Of a DNA stretch of 44,746 nucleotides, positions 9,128-17,821 are shown piece by piece. Within the stretch, counting starts at the first letter, position 1, and each line of letters opens with the position of its first letter. The position numbers were made by a program, and so were the translations under genes. Under the pieces are notes generated by a model. It was not told the origin of the DNA. It ran no database searches and saw only the letters and a program-made list of their open reading frames with translations. The stretch is from Oscillospiraceae bacterium (GTDB taxonomy: Bacteria > Bacillota > Clostridia > Oscillospirales > Ruminococcaceae). The stretch lies in assembly GCA_017472965.1 (NCBI GenBank), contig JAFUNR010000052.1, positions 1 to 44,746 on the forward strand, in the 5' to 3' direction.

Positions 9128-10113
9128 ATACCGAACTGCTGACCCTGGCACAGGCCGTTGAGCGCCTGTTGGCGGCGGATAAAATTCTGCTGCTGTGTCA
9201 CAAGAATCCCGACGGCGACACCGTCGGCAGCGCCGCTGCACTGCTGCATGCGCTGAGAGCACAGGGGAAGACGGTGGGCCTGGCCTGTTCCGATCCCATC
9301 CCGCCCCGCTATGACCATATGCAGGTCACTGCGTTTGACGGGGAGTTTGAACCGGAGTATATCGTCGCCATCGATGTGGCCAGCCTGCAGCTGTTTGGCG
9401 CGGGCACCGTTGACTGGGCGCAGAAGAGCGATCTGTGCATCGATCACCACGGCTCTCACTCCCGCTATTCCGATGCGCTGGTGCTGGATGACAAAGCCGC
9501 CGCCTGCGCCGAGATCATCTATGAACTGCTGCTGGAGATGGGCGCTGAGATCACCCCGCTCATCGCCGACTGTCTGTACACCGGTATCGCCACCGACACC
9601 GGCTGCTTCAAATTCGCCAACGTGACCCCCGCCACCCACCGCATTGCGGCGGCGCTGATGGAGCACGGCTGTGCGTATACCAAGCTGAATGCCCATCTTT
9701 TCGAGAGCAAGAGCCGCAGCCAGCTGGCTGTGGAGCGCCAGCTGCTCAAAAATATGGAATTCTATTATAAGGGCCGCTGCGCCCTGACCTGGCTGACTCT
9801 GGAGGATATCGAGGCCACCGGTGCAAAGCCTGTGGATCTGGAGAGCACCACCGGCATCGCCCGTGCTATCGAGGGCGTGAAGATCGGTGTCACCATGCGC
9901 CAGCAGCCCTCCGGCAGCTGGAAGATCAGTGTCCGTGCCGCCGAGGGGGTCAATGCCTCCTCCGTTGCCACTGCATTCGGCGGCGGCGGTCATAAGGGCG
10001 CTGCCGGCTGCGAGGTATTCGGCGGTCTGGAAAACGCCAAGCAGGCTCTGCTGGCCGAGGTCGCCCGCCATCTTCCTTCGGAGGATGAGCCCGAGGGCGG
10101 GGAGGCGGACTGA
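9124..10113 (+). CDS. nrnA: DHH-family phosphoesterase, NrnA-like oligoribonuclease/pAp phosphatase
   Basis: A 329-residue DHH/DHHA1 phosphoesterase. NrnA-type enzymes degrade short oligoribonucleotides and dephosphorylate 3'-phosphoadenosine 5'-phosphate. The DHH domain shows HKNPDGDTVGS, IDVAS and the signature DHHGSHSRY. The C-terminal DHHA1 domain contains the glycine-rich FGGGGHKGAAGC substrate motif. Length matches NrnA. It overlaps rbfA by 4 nt and abuts truB, the typical rbfA-nrnA-truB order of Firmicutes. Cyclic dinucleotide intermediates are a possible alternative substrate. Confidence 0.9.
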   Translation: MNTELLTLAQAVERLLAADKILLLCHKNPDGDTVGSAAALLHALRAQGKTVGLACSDPIPPRYDHMQVTAFDGEFEPEYIVAIDVASLQLFGAGTVDWAQKSDLCIDHHGSHSRYSDALVLDDKAAACAEIIYELLLEMGAEITPLIADCLYTGIATDTGCFKFANVTPATHRIAAALMEHGCAYTKLNAHLFESKSRSQLAVERQLLKNMEFYYKGRCALTWLTLEDIEATGAKPVDLESTTGIARAIEGVKIGVTMRQQPSGSWKISVRAAEGVNASSVATAFGGGGHKGAAGCEVFGGLENAKQALLAEVARHLPSEDEPEGGEAD

Positions 10114-10986
10114 GTGAACGGCATCCTGATCGTGGATAAACCCGCCGGCTGGACCAGCTTTGATGTGATCGCCAAGCTGCGGGGCATTCTTGCCACCCGC
10201 AAAATCGGCCACAGCGGTACGCTGGATCCCATGGCTACCGGTGTGCTGCCGGTATTTGTGGGGCCTGCTGCCCGTGCGGTGGATCTGCAGACCGACCACA
10301 CCAAGGAGTATGCGGCAGGTGTGCGCTTCGGTATTGCCACCGATACCGGGGATATCACCGGTGAGGTGCTGCGTACTGCAGAGTGTACGGTGAGCAGAGA
10401 GACACTGCTGGCGGTGCTGCCGCAGTTCCTCGGCGATCAGATGCAGCTGCCGCCCATGTATTCCGCCGTCAAGGTCAACGGACAGCCGCTTTACAAGATG
10501 GCGCGCAAGGGCCAGACGGTGGAGCGCACCCCGCGCCCCATCACCGTTCATGCGCTGGAGCTGCTGGAGCAGACCGGCGAAAACGAATTCCTGCTGCGTA
10601 TCGCCTGCAGCAAGGGCAGCTATGTGCGCGTCCTGCTGGAGGATATCGGTGCAGCACTGGGGGTTCCCGCCGCCATGTGCAGTCTGCGCCGCACCCGCAG
10701 CGGCCGCTATACGCTGCAGGGAGCGCTTTCACTGCAGGAGATCCAGACTGCCAGAGAAAACGGCACGCTGCAAAGCCTGCTGGCCGGTGTGGATACCGTG
10801 TTTGATGCGCTGCCCGCCGTCACGGTGAAGCAGCGCGTCATCGACTGTCTGAAAAACGGCTGTGCCTGCCGGTTTGAGCACGCGGACGGCCGTCTGCGCA
10901 TTTATGATGAGGAAGGCATGTTTTACGGTGTGGCCTGTGTAAAGGAAAATACCCTGCAGGTGGAAAAGCTGTTCATCGAACGCTGA
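10114..10986 (+). CDS. truB: tRNA pseudouridine(55) synthase TruB
   Basis: A 290-residue enzyme that makes pseudouridine 55 in the T-loop of tRNAs. The catalytic aspartate is D38 in SGTLDPMATGVL. The N-terminal GILIVDKPAGWTSFDV, the AVKVNGQPLYKMARKG segment and the CSKGSYVRVLLEDIG motif are all typical. The start is GTG, directly after the nrnA stop (TGAGTG), so expression probably relies on translational coupling. A C-terminal extension of about 60 residues resembles a small PUA-like domain. Followed by ribF after 37 nt. Confidence 0.96.
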   Translation: MNGILIVDKPAGWTSFDVIAKLRGILATRKIGHSGTLDPMATGVLPVFVGPAARAVDLQTDHTKEYAAGVRFGIATDTGDITGEVLRTAECTVSRETLLAVLPQFLGDQMQLPPMYSAVKVNGQPLYKMARKGQTVERTPRPITVHALELLEQTGENEFLLRIACSKGSYVRVLLEDIGAALGVPAAMCSLRRTRSGRYTLQGALSLQEIQTARENGTLQSLLAGVDTVFDALPAVTVKQRVIDCLKNGCACRFEHADGRLRIYDEEGMFYGVACVKENTLQVEKLFIER

Positions 10987-11023
10987 AAGCCTGCGGCAAA
11001 ATAAGCGGAAAGGGGAAGAGCGT

Positions 11024-11914
11024 ATGGGTGAAAAGCGTACCGCAGTGGCACTGGGCTATTTTGACGGCGTGCATCTGGGGCACCGGTGTATCATCGGCGC
11101 CGCCGCACAGTGGGCGGCTCAAAACGGCTGTGAGCCGGCGGTCTTTACCTTTCATTTCGGCGAGCGCCGCACCAAAGCGGCAGATATCCTCACCCTTTCC
11201 GAACGCTGCCGCCGCATCCGCGGCCTTGGGGTGCAGCGGATCCTGTGTGAGGAGTTCGACGCCATCGCCGCGCTGACCCCCGAAGAGTTTGTTCAGCGCA
11301 TCCTGTGTGAAAAGCTGGATGCCGCCGCCGTATTCTGCGGCGAGAATTTCCGTTTCGGTGCAAAGGCGGCGGGGGATACTGCGCTGCTGCGCACGCTGTG
11401 CGCCGCCCGGGATATCCGGGTGTATGTGCTCCCGCTGGAGGAGGTTGACGGTGCGCCTGTCAGCGCCACCCGCATCCGCGCCCTGCTGGAGCAGGGCCGC
11501 GTGGAGGAGGCGAACCTCCTGCTGGGCGAGCCGTATGCCATCGATTTTCCGGTGCAGCACGGCCGCGGTCTGGGCGGCACCATCGGCTGCCCCACCATCA
11601 ACCAGATCTACCCGCCGTATATGCTGCGCCCTGCCGAGGGTGTGTACATCACCGCCGCCGAGCTGGACGGCGTGTGTGTGCCGGCCGCCACCGGTCTGGG
11701 CAGCCGTCCCACCGTGGGCGGACATACCGTTACCTGCGAGAGCTTTCTGTGCCGCTGGCAGGGAGATGCCTACGGCAGCAGTCCGCGGGTCAGCTTTCAC
11801 CGTTATCTGCAGCCGGTACAGAAATTCGCCTCGCTGCAGGAGCTGACCGCCTGCATCAATGCCGCCGCAGAACAAAGCTGCCGTTTTTTCGACAGTAAAG
11901 CAGATGCAGAATAA
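11024..11914 (+). CDS. ribF: Bifunctional riboflavin kinase / FAD synthetase RibF
   Basis: A 296-residue enzyme converting riboflavin to FMN and FMN to FAD. The N-terminal nucleotidyltransferase shows ALGYFDGVHLGHR (HxGH type) and FCGENFRFGAKAAGD, then the PVSATRIRALLEQGRVEEAN motif. The C-terminal riboflavin kinase domain starts near HGRGLGGTIGCPTIN. The start ATG follows AAAGGGGAAGAGCGT. It is the last gene of the nusA-infB operon, closed by an intrinsic terminator 12 nt downstream. No FMN riboswitch was seen before it, consistent with read-through expression from upstream. Confidence 0.95.
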   Translation: MGEKRTAVALGYFDGVHLGHRCIIGAAAQWAAQNGCEPAVFTFHFGERRTKAADILTLSERCRRIRGLGVQRILCEEFDAIAALTPEEFVQRILCEKLDAAAVFCGENFRFGAKAAGDTALLRTLCAARDIRVYVLPLEEVDGAPVSATRIRALLEQGRVEEANLLLGEPYAIDFPVQHGRGLGGTIGCPTINQIYPPYMLRPAEGVYITAAELDGVCVPAATGLGSRPTVGGHTVTCESFLCRWQGDAYGSSPRVSFHRYLQPVQKFASLQELTACINAAAEQSCRFFDSKADAE

Positions 11915-11926
11915 AAGATACATAAG

Positions 11927-11970
11927 ACGCTTTTCCGCGCCCTGTCCGGGGTGCAGGAAAAGCGTTTTTT
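11927..11970 (+). terminator. Intrinsic terminator after ribF
   Basis: ACGCTTTTCC (11927-11936) pairs perfectly with GGAAAAGCGT (11956-11965), followed by TTTTT. It closes the operon that begins at rimP. Confidence 0.85.
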
Positions 11971-12032
11971 GCTGCCGCGGTACGGTCTGTGCGGCTGCTG
12001 CGGAAAAATTCGTCAGGAAACGACAGGAAGCA

Positions 12033-12061
12033 TTGTGTTTTGTGTACAGCTGTGGTATTAT
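12033..12061 (+). promoter_or_regulatory. Promoter of the ZIP transporter gene
   Basis: TTGTGT at 12033-12038, a 17-nt spacer, and TATTAT at 12056-12061 with a TGG extended -10. The leader to the start codon is about 60 nt and shows no obvious metal-responsive operator. Confidence 0.6.
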
Positions 12062-12129
12062 CAGTTTGATACAATTTGTCACACGCATCACCCTGCGGAA
12101 CCCCCGCGGCACAAAGAGGAAACAGCACT

Positions 12130-12969
12130 ATGAATGTCATACAAACACTTATCATCACCACAGCATTGGCCGGCGTGGCCGGCACAGGTCTGGGCGGTCT
12201 GATCGGAGCCCTGCTGCAAAAGAATTCCAACCGTACCGTCAGTCTGCTGCTCAGCTTTGCCGGCGGCGTCATGCTCAGCGTGGTGTGCTTCGATTTGGTT
12301 ACCGAATCCATTGAAACCGGCGTCGGCATCGGCGTTGTGATCGTCTCGGTGGCCTTTGGTGTGGCCGTCACTTTCCTGCTCAATTATCTCATCGACCGCA
12401 AAACCAACCCCGAGGTGCCCCACATCGATTCCAAACATCCGAAAACGGCGGACGATCTGGACGAGCTGATCCACAGCGACCATCTGGAGCAGCATCAGGC
12501 GGGCAACGGCAGCAAGTTCGAACTGTTTGTTGCGGGCATCGTCATGGCCTGCGCCATTGCGCTGCACAATGTGCCGGAGGGCATGACCATCGGTGCATCC
12601 TATGCCAGCAACAACGGGGTCATGGGCAGCGCGGCGCTGGTGCTGGCGGTGCTCATCGGTCTGCACAATATCCCCGAGGGCATGGCGGTGTCGGTGCCGC
12701 TGATCACCGGCGGTATGGGTAAAGCAAAGGCGGTGCTCATCACGGCGGCATCCGGTGTGCCGACCATCGTCGGCGCACTGCTGGGCTACTGGCTGGGCGA
12801 GATCGGTGCGCTGGGGCTGGCACTCAGCCTGGGCTTTGCCAGCGGCGCCATGCTCTATGTGGTGTTCGGCGAGATCCTGCCGCAGGCGATCCTGATGTAC
12901 CACAGCAAGCTGCCCGCATTTTCTGCCATCGCCGGAATTCTGGCGGGTCTGCTGGTGATCTTTGGCTGA
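12130..12969 (+). CDS. ZIP family divalent metal transporter
   Basis: A 279-residue integral membrane protein of the ZIP family, importing zinc or related divalent metals. About eight hydrophobic segments are visible. The metal-conducting helices carry the hallmark HNVPEG (about residues 143-148) and HNIPEG (about 178-183), and a hydrophilic His/Asp-rich cytoplasmic loop (HIDSKHPK, HSDHLEQHQ) lies between transmembrane helices 3 and 4. It resembles the ZupT/GufA branch. I took the ATG at 12130, which follows AGAGGAAACAGCACT, over an upstream in-frame start. It has its own promoter and is flanked by a terminator upstream, so it is probably not part of the ribF operon. Metal specificity cannot be read from sequence. 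Confidence 0.92.
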   Translation: MNVIQTLIITTALAGVAGTGLGGLIGALLQKNSNRTVSLLLSFAGGVMLSVVCFDLVTESIETGVGIGVVIVSVAFGVAVTFLLNYLIDRKTNPEVPHIDSKHPKTADDLDELIHSDHLEQHQAGNGSKFELFVAGIVMACAIALHNVPEGMTIGASYASNNGVMGSAALVLAVLIGLHNIPEGMAVSVPLITGGMGKAKAVLITAASGVPTIVGALLGYWLGEIGALGLALSLGFASGAMLYVVFGEILPQAILMYHSKLPAFSAIAGILAGLLVIFG

Positions 12970-13038
12970 ACGATGGCCTGCCGGAGACCTCCGGCGGCAC
13001 GGCATAAATAAAACTGAACAGAATGGGAGAGAAGGCTT

Positions 13039-14913
13039 ATGAAGTACACCCTTTGCTTCGGCGCAAACACCCTTGAATTTGATTGTACCACCGGATATTT
13101 TTCCGTGCGGCGCGAAGCCGGCGAAAGCACGGCGGAATGGTGCTTTGATGCGGGCGAGACTGTGCTTCGGGACGGTTCGCGCACGCTGCCGCTGACGGCG
13201 GCGCAGCGCTGCACCGTCACCCGCTACGAAAATGTGCTGGCGCAGGAGCTGACTGCCGTGTACGAGGGCTATGTCTGTGCGCCGCAGCTGCGCATCACCC
13301 TGATATTCAGCCTGTTTGAAACATATTTTGATGTCTCCGCTCTGGTGGAGGGGGATGATTACGCACCGGAGGGAGAGCTGATCTTCCCGCCGGCGGTGCG
13401 CTTCGGCCTTGCGCAGGAGGACAGCTACACCCTGCTGCCCAAGATGCAGGGCATGCTGATCCCCGCACGCCATCCGCAGCAGGTGAAAAGCTTTGAGACC
13501 GACTATCTGTTTGACCGCAACGCCTATATGCCTTTTTATGCGTTGGCAAAGGGCAAGGCCGGTCTGCTGGGTATCTGGCATACCCCCTACGATGCCGGCT
13601 ACCGGCTGGAGCATCCCGGCGGCAGCCATACGCGGGTGCAGACCTTCTTCCGCACCAGTCTGGGCCGCATGAACGGCGTGCGTACCGTGCGCTATCAGTT
13701 TGTGGACGATTGCTCGGTGATCGCCTTTGCCAAAGCGTACCGCGCCTATGCCGATCTGCAGGGCCGTGCCAAAACGCTGAAGGAAAAAGCTGCTCTCAAC
13801 CCGGCGGTGCGCCGCCTGTACGGTGCGCCTGTGGTGCACAGCGACCTGCTGACTCAGCTTGCGCCGGGCAGCCGGCACTACATTCCGGGTGACGATGCCA
13901 ACAACATCCGTTTTACCACCTTTGAGCGCCGTGCACAGCAGCTGGAGGAGCTGTACGAAAAAGGTGTGCGGAATGCATACCTGCATTTTGACGGCTGGGT
14001 GCGCATGGGCTACGACAGCCAGCATCCGGATGTTTTCCCGCCCAACGACATCTGCGGCGGCACGGAGGGGATGCGAAAGCTTTCGCAGACGGCGCGGCGG
14101 CTGGGTTATGTGTTCGGCATCCACGATCAGTACCGGGATTTTTATCTGGATGCACCCAGCTATGCGGAACATCTGGCCCAGCACCGGGCGGACGGCACCC
14201 GTTTCGTGGTCAATGCATGGAACGGCGGCGACCAGACCTTCCTGTGCAGCGCCCGTGCCGCTGATTTTGTAAAGCGAAACTTCGATCTGCTGGAGCAGGC
14301 GGATATCGGGGTGGAGGCCGCCTATCTGGATGTGTTCAACATCGTGGAGCTGGATGAGTGCATCCACCCGCTGCACCGTGTTACCCGGGAGCAGTGCGCC
14401 GCCAACCGGCGCGCCGCTATCGAGGAGGTCGCCCGCCGGGGCATCATCGTCAGCTCGGAGGAGGGCGGCGAGGCCATGCTGCCGGTGGTGGCGCTGTGCC
14501 ATCATGTGCCGTTTATGGTCAATGCCGATCCGTTCTTCCCGGATGGAGACAACACCCACTTTGCCCCCGCCGTGCCGCTGATGGCAATGGTCTACCACGA
14601 CTGTATGGTCATGCCGTGGATCGGCATCGGCAGCGCCGGCGGCTGGGGTCTGGCAAAGAACGATACCGGCCTGCACTGGGCCATCCTCACCGGCAGTCCT
14701 GTGTATTATGATATTGAAGAGACGGCGGAGAACATCGAAAAGGGCCGTATCGCACTGGAGCTGCACGCCCGCCTTGCCGAACAGAAGATCGTGGATTTCG
14801 GCTTTGTGGAAGGCGACTGGCGGCACCAGTTCACCGTGTTTGAGGATGGCACCCGCATCACTGTTCAGCTGGACAGCGGCGCGTATACCGTGCAGCTGCC
14901 TGAAAATATGTGA
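13039..14913 (+). CDS. Large glycosidase-like protein (DUF5696 / GH101-like fold, tentative)
   Basis: A 624-residue protein without a signal peptide. The first 240 residues look like a beta-sandwich (repeated strands such as YENVLAQELTAVYEGYV and RITLIFSLFETYFDV). This is followed by a barrel-like region of about 260-560 with glycosidase-type strand ends: YLHFDGWVRMGYD, FGIHDQYRDFY, AAYLDVFN (D431, candidate nucleophile), and IIVSSEEGGE (E474, E475 or E478, candidate acid). This arrangement recalls the DUF5696 / GH101-GH129 superfamily of alpha-N-acetylgalactosaminidases, but I cannot confirm family membership. The start ATG is preceded by GGGAGAGAAGGCTT. The gene lies 69 nt after the ZIP gene, possibly in one transcript. 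The substrate is unknown. Confidence 0.55.
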   Translation: MKYTLCFGANTLEFDCTTGYFSVRREAGESTAEWCFDAGETVLRDGSRTLPLTAAQRCTVTRYENVLAQELTAVYEGYVCAPQLRITLIFSLFETYFDVSALVEGDDYAPEGELIFPPAVRFGLAQEDSYTLLPKMQGMLIPARHPQQVKSFETDYLFDRNAYMPFYALAKGKAGLLGIWHTPYDAGYRLEHPGGSHTRVQTFFRTSLGRMNGVRTVRYQFVDDCSVIAFAKAYRAYADLQGRAKTLKEKAALNPAVRRLYGAPVVHSDLLTQLAPGSRHYIPGDDANNIRFTTFERRAQQLEELYEKGVRNAYLHFDGWVRMGYDSQHPDVFPPNDICGGTEGMRKLSQTARRLGYVFGIHDQYRDFYLDAPSYAEHLAQHRADGTRFVVNAWNGGDQTFLCSARAADFVKRNFDLLEQADIGVEAAYLDVFNIVELDECIHPLHRVTREQCAANRRAAIEEVARRGIIVSSEEGGEAMLPVVALCHHVPFMVNADPFFPDGDNTHFAPAVPLMAMVYHDCMVMPWIGIGSAGGWGLAKNDTGLHWAILTGSPVYYDIEETAENIEKGRIALELHARLAEQKIVDFGFVEGDWRHQFTVFEDGTRITVQLDSGAYTVQLPENM

Positions 14914-15037
14914 CGGAACGGATTTTGGCAAGCGACGGCGGGCAGGGGGAGAAAAAAGGACTGCCGCAGCCGTAAAAACCGCCAAAAAATACCGCTGCAA
15001 ACGGCGATTTTTCCCTGTTTGCACAGGAGAAAAGCTC

Positions 15038-15066
15038 TTTACAACAGCGGGGGATTATGTTATAAT
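15038..15066 (+). promoter_or_regulatory. Strong sigma-A promoter of rpsO
   Basis: TTTACA at 15038-15043, a 17-nt spacer and a consensus TATAAT at 15061-15066. It predicts a leader of about 110 nt before rpsO. Confidence 0.85.
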
Positions 15067-15090
15067 ATCCAATGCTGTACCTTTGCCCTC

Positions 15091-15137
15091 AGCTGTGGGG
15101 GAAAGCCCCGGATGGGGAATTTCACCCGCCCACGGCT
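15091..15137 (+). promoter_or_regulatory. Structured rpsO leader, candidate S15 autoregulatory element
   Basis: AGCTGTGGG (15091-15099) pairs over nine positions with CCCACGGCT (15129-15137). The enclosed G/C-rich segment can form two short inner stems (GG/CC around AAAG; GGG/CCC at about 15114 and 15125), giving a junction of the type S15 recognises in 16S rRNA and in some rpsO leaders. The fold was drawn by eye. Confidence 0.5.
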
Positions 15138-15181
15138 TAGGCTCTGGCGAATCAGCAAAAATAATAATGAGGTGAAAGAAC

Positions 15182-15436
15182 ATGACCAAACAGGAAATCA
15201 TCAAGCAGTTCGCTCTGAGCGAGAATGACACCGGTTCTCCCGAGGTCCAGATCGCTCTGCTGACCGCCCGCATCAACCATCTGAACGAGCATCTGAAGGC
15301 TAACGCTCAGGATCATCACAGCCGTCGTGGCCTGCTGAAGATGGTCGGTAAGCGCCGCAATCTGCTGGCCTACCTGCAGAAGACCGACATCGAGCGCTAC
15401 CGTAAGCTGATCGCTGATCTGGGTCTGCGTAAGTAA
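15182..15436 (+). CDS. rpsO: 30S ribosomal protein S15
   Basis: An 84-residue primary-binding protein of the 30S platform. It binds a three-way junction of 16S rRNA and forms a bridge to the 50S subunit. Diagnostic segments are [22 protein letters not shown], the DHHSRRGLL rRNA-binding motif and KRRNLLAYL. It is a few residues shorter than the usual 88-89. The start ATG is preceded by GAGGTGAAAGAAC. It has its own strong promoter and a structured leader. pnp follows 229 nt downstream, the classical rpsO-pnp pair. Confidence 0.97.
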   Translation: MTKQEIIKQFALSENDTGSPEVQIALLTARINHLNEHLKANAQDHHSRRGLLKMVGKRRNLLAYLQKTDIERYRKLIADLGLRK

Positions 15437-15450
15437 GATAACCCCCGCCA

Positions 15451-15475
15451 GGCAGACGGCACTGCGCCGTCTGCC
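15451..15475 (+). other. Hairpin after rpsO without a U-tract
   Basis: GGCAGACGGC (15451-15460) pairs perfectly with GCCGTCTGCC (15466-15475) around ACTGC. It is followed by TTGTGTGCGTT, a poor U-tract. It may be a leaky terminator or 3'-end stabiliser that lets some transcripts continue into pnp. Confidence 0.5.
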
Positions 15476-15512
15476 TTGTGTGCGTTATCAAGCAACTGCG
15501 CCGGCGTTCCCC

Positions 15513-15537
15513 TGCGAAGGGTCCGGCACCCTTCGCA
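15513..15537 (+). other. Second intergenic hairpin between rpsO and pnp
   Basis: TGCGAAGGGT (15513-15522) pairs perfectly with ACCCTTCGCA (15528-15537) around CCGGC, with no U-tract. It is likely an mRNA processing or stability structure. Confidence 0.5.
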
Positions 15538-15550
15538 TCCCGTCAGAAAC

Positions 15551-15634
15551 CAAAGGGAGGGCGGCACTTTAGCGGTAAATCGAGTTCTTTTTCTCTGAAA
15601 AAGGATTGGATTTATTGCTAAAACCGCCCCCTTG
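15551..15634 (+). promoter_or_regulatory. Long imperfect stem-loop in the pnp leader
   Basis: The arm 15551-15580 pairs with 15610-15634. The pairs include GGGCGG with CCGCCC (15624-15629) and GCGGTAAAT with ATTTATTGC through two G-U pairs. An inner hairpin, CTTTTTC/GAAAAAG, lies at 15587-15603. It ends about 20 nt before the pnp ribosome-binding site AAGGAGG. Such extended duplexes are typical RNase III targets. Confidence 0.6.
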
Positions 15635-15665
15635 TAAAAGAAAAACAAATTAAGGAGGCAAACAA

Positions 15666-17810
15666 ATGACTGCAGAATTCACTTCCCGCAAAGAAAGCTT
15701 TGCAAAATTCCGCACCTTTGAGACCGAGCTGGGCGGCCGCAAGCTGGTTGTCGAGACCGGCAAAATGTGCGCCCTGTCCAACGGCAGCTGTCTGATCCGT
15801 TACGGCGAGACCGCTGTGCTGTGCAACGTCACCATGGCCGAGAAGCCCCGCGAGGGCGTCGATTTCTTCCCCCTGAGCGTGGATTTCGAGGAGAAGCTGT
15901 ACTCCGTCGGCCGCATCCCCGGCAGCTTTATGCGCCGCGAGGGCCGTCCCGGCGAAAAGGCCATCCTGACCAGCCGCGTGGTGGACCGTCCCATCCGTCC
16001 TCTGTTCCCCAAGAATATGCGCAACGATGTGGCCGTCGTGATGACCGTCATGAGCGTTGACCCCGATTGCAGCCCCGAGATCACCGGTATGATCGGTACC
16101 TCTATCGCCATCGCCATCTCCGATATCCCCTGGAACGGCCCCATCGGCGGCGTGTTCATGGGTCTGGTGGACGGTGAGCTGGTGGTCAACCCCACCGCCG
16201 CCCAGCGTGAGGTCAGCGACCTGCAGCTGACTGTTGCCGGCACCGAGGGCAAGGTCGTCATGATCGAGGCCGGCGCCAACGAGGTGGACAACGCCACCAT
16301 GCTGACCGCCATCAAGACCGCCCACGCCGAGATCAAGAACATCATCTCCTTCATCAACGGCATTGTCGCCGAGATCGGCAAGCCCAAGAAGGAATTCATC
16401 GATATGGATCTGGATCATGATCTGTTCGAGGCTGTCAAGGCTGCCCATCTGGACGAGTTCAAGTTCGCCATGGACACCGACGACAAGAATGTGCGCGATG
16501 CCCGCCTGCTGCCCCTGCGCGAGAAGCTGAGCGAGGAGTATCCCGAGATGGATGCCGCCAACATCGAGCTGATCATGTACAAGATGCAGAAGTTCGTTGT
16601 CCGCCGCTGGCTGCTGGATGAGGGCAAGCGTGTGGACGGCCGCGGCATCAACGAGATCCGTCCGCTGGCTGCCGAGGTCGGCATTCTGCCCCGTACCCAC
16701 GGCTCCGGTATGTTTACCCGCGGTCAGACTCAGGTCATGACCGTCGCTACCCTGTCCAACACCCGCGATGCCCAGATCCTCGACGGCATCGATGAGGAAG
16801 AGACCAAGCGCTATATGCACCACTACAACTTCCCGCCCTACTCCGTCGGCGAGGCCCGCGCTCCCCGCAGCCCCGGCCGCCGCGAGATCGGTCACGGCGC
16901 TCTGGCCGAGCGTGCTCTGGTGCCCGTGCTGCCCACCGAAGAGGAGTTCCCCTACACCATCCGTCTGGTGTCCGAGGTCCTGAGCTCCAACGGCTCCACC
17001 TCCATGGGTTCCACCTGCGGCTCCACTCTGGCTCTGATGGATGCCGGCGTGCCCATCAAGGCCCCCGTTGCCGGTATCTCCTGCGGTCTGATCACCGAGG
17101 ATGAGCGCTGGATGACCATGCTGGATATTCAGGGCGTGGAGGATTTCCACGGCGATATGGACTTCAAGGTCTGCGGTACCAAGAAGGGCATTACCGCCAT
17201 CCAGATGGATATCAAGATCGACGGTCTGACCTACGACATCATCGAGGAAGCCTTCGACAAGTGCTACAAGGCCCGCTGCTACATCCTGGACGAGATCATG
17301 CTGGCTGCCATCCCCGCGCCCCGCGCCGAGCTGAGCAAGTATGCTCCCAAGATGCAGACCCTGCGTATCCCCGTTGACAAGATCAGCGAGGTCATCGGCA
17401 AGGGCGGCAAGACCATCCAGAAGATCTGCGCCGACTGCAACGCCAAGATCGATATCGAAGAGGATGGCCGCATCTTCCTGTCCGCCATCGACAAGGACGA
17501 TCTGAACCGCGCCATCTATATCATCCGCACCATCGTCGAGGATCCCGAGGTGGGCGCTCTGTACAAGGGCCGTGTCACCCGTCTGATGAATTTCGGCGCT
17601 TTCGTTGAGATCGCCCCCGGCAAGGAGGGTCTGGTCCATATCTCCCGTCTGGATAAGCACCGCGTGGAGAAGGTGGAGGATGTCATCGCCGTCGGCGACG
17701 AGGTGATCGTCAAGGTCATCGAGATCGACGGTCAGGGCCGTATCAACCTGTCCCGCAAGGATGCTCTGGCCGATATGGAGGCCAAGGCTGCCCGCGACGC
17801 CCAGAAGTAA
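15666..17810 (+). CDS. pnp: Polyribonucleotide nucleotidyltransferase (PNPase)
   Basis: A 714-residue phosphorolytic 3'-5' exoribonuclease that also adds 3' tails; trimeric and central to mRNA decay. The domains in order are: first RNase PH domain (about 10-140), an all-helical linker (about 240-320), second RNase PH domain (about 325-540, with GRREIGHGALAERAL and SNGSTSMGSTCGSTLALMDAG), KH domain (IPVDKISEVIGKGGKTIQKI, about 560-620) and S1 domain (YKGRVTRLMNFGAFVEIAPGKEGLVHIS, about 635-705). Full family length. The start follows AAGGAGGCAAACAA. It lies downstream of rpsO with structured leader RNA and is closed by a strong terminator. Confidence 0.98.
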   Translation: MTAEFTSRKESFAKFRTFETELGGRKLVVETGKMCALSNGSCLIRYGETAVLCNVTMAEKPREGVDFFPLSVDFEEKLYSVGRIPGSFMRREGRPGEKAILTSRVVDRPIRPLFPKNMRNDVAVVMTVMSVDPDCSPEITGMIGTSIAIAISDIPWNGPIGGVFMGLVDGELVVNPTAAQREVSDLQLTVAGTEGKVVMIEAGANEVDNATMLTAIKTAHAEIKNIISFINGIVAEIGKPKKEFIDMDLDHDLFEAVKAAHLDEFKFAMDTDDKNVRDARLLPLREKLSEEYPEMDAANIELIMYKMQKFVVRRWLLDEGKRVDGRGINEIRPLAAEVGILPRTHGSGMFTRGQTQVMTVATLSNTRDAQILDGIDEEETKRYMHHYNFPPYSVGEARAPRSPGRREIGHGALAERALVPVLPTEEEFPYTIRLVSEVLSSNGSTSMGSTCGSTLALMDAGVPIKAPVAGISCGLITEDERWMTMLDIQGVEDFHGDMDFKVCGTKKGITAIQMDIKIDGLTYDIIEEAFDKCYKARCYILDEIMLAAIPAPRAELSKYAPKMQTLRIPVDKISEVIGKGGKTIQKICADCNAKIDIEEDGRIFLSAIDKDDLNRAIYIIRTIVEDPEVGALYKGRVTRLMNFGAFVEIAPGKEGLVHISRLDKHRVEKVEDVIAVGDEVIVKVIEIDGQGRINLSRKDALADMEAKAARDAQK

Positions 17811-17821
17811 TTCCGTTTTTC

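Noticed and set aside
12088-15024. A 978-codon minus-strand frame opposite the ZIP and glycosidase-like genes
   Set aside because: Antisense shadow of two recognisable genes, with no ribosome-binding site and no domain.
15618-17660. A 680-codon minus-strand frame opposite pnp
   Set aside because: pnp is full length and unambiguous on the plus strand; the antisense product is repetitive in composition.
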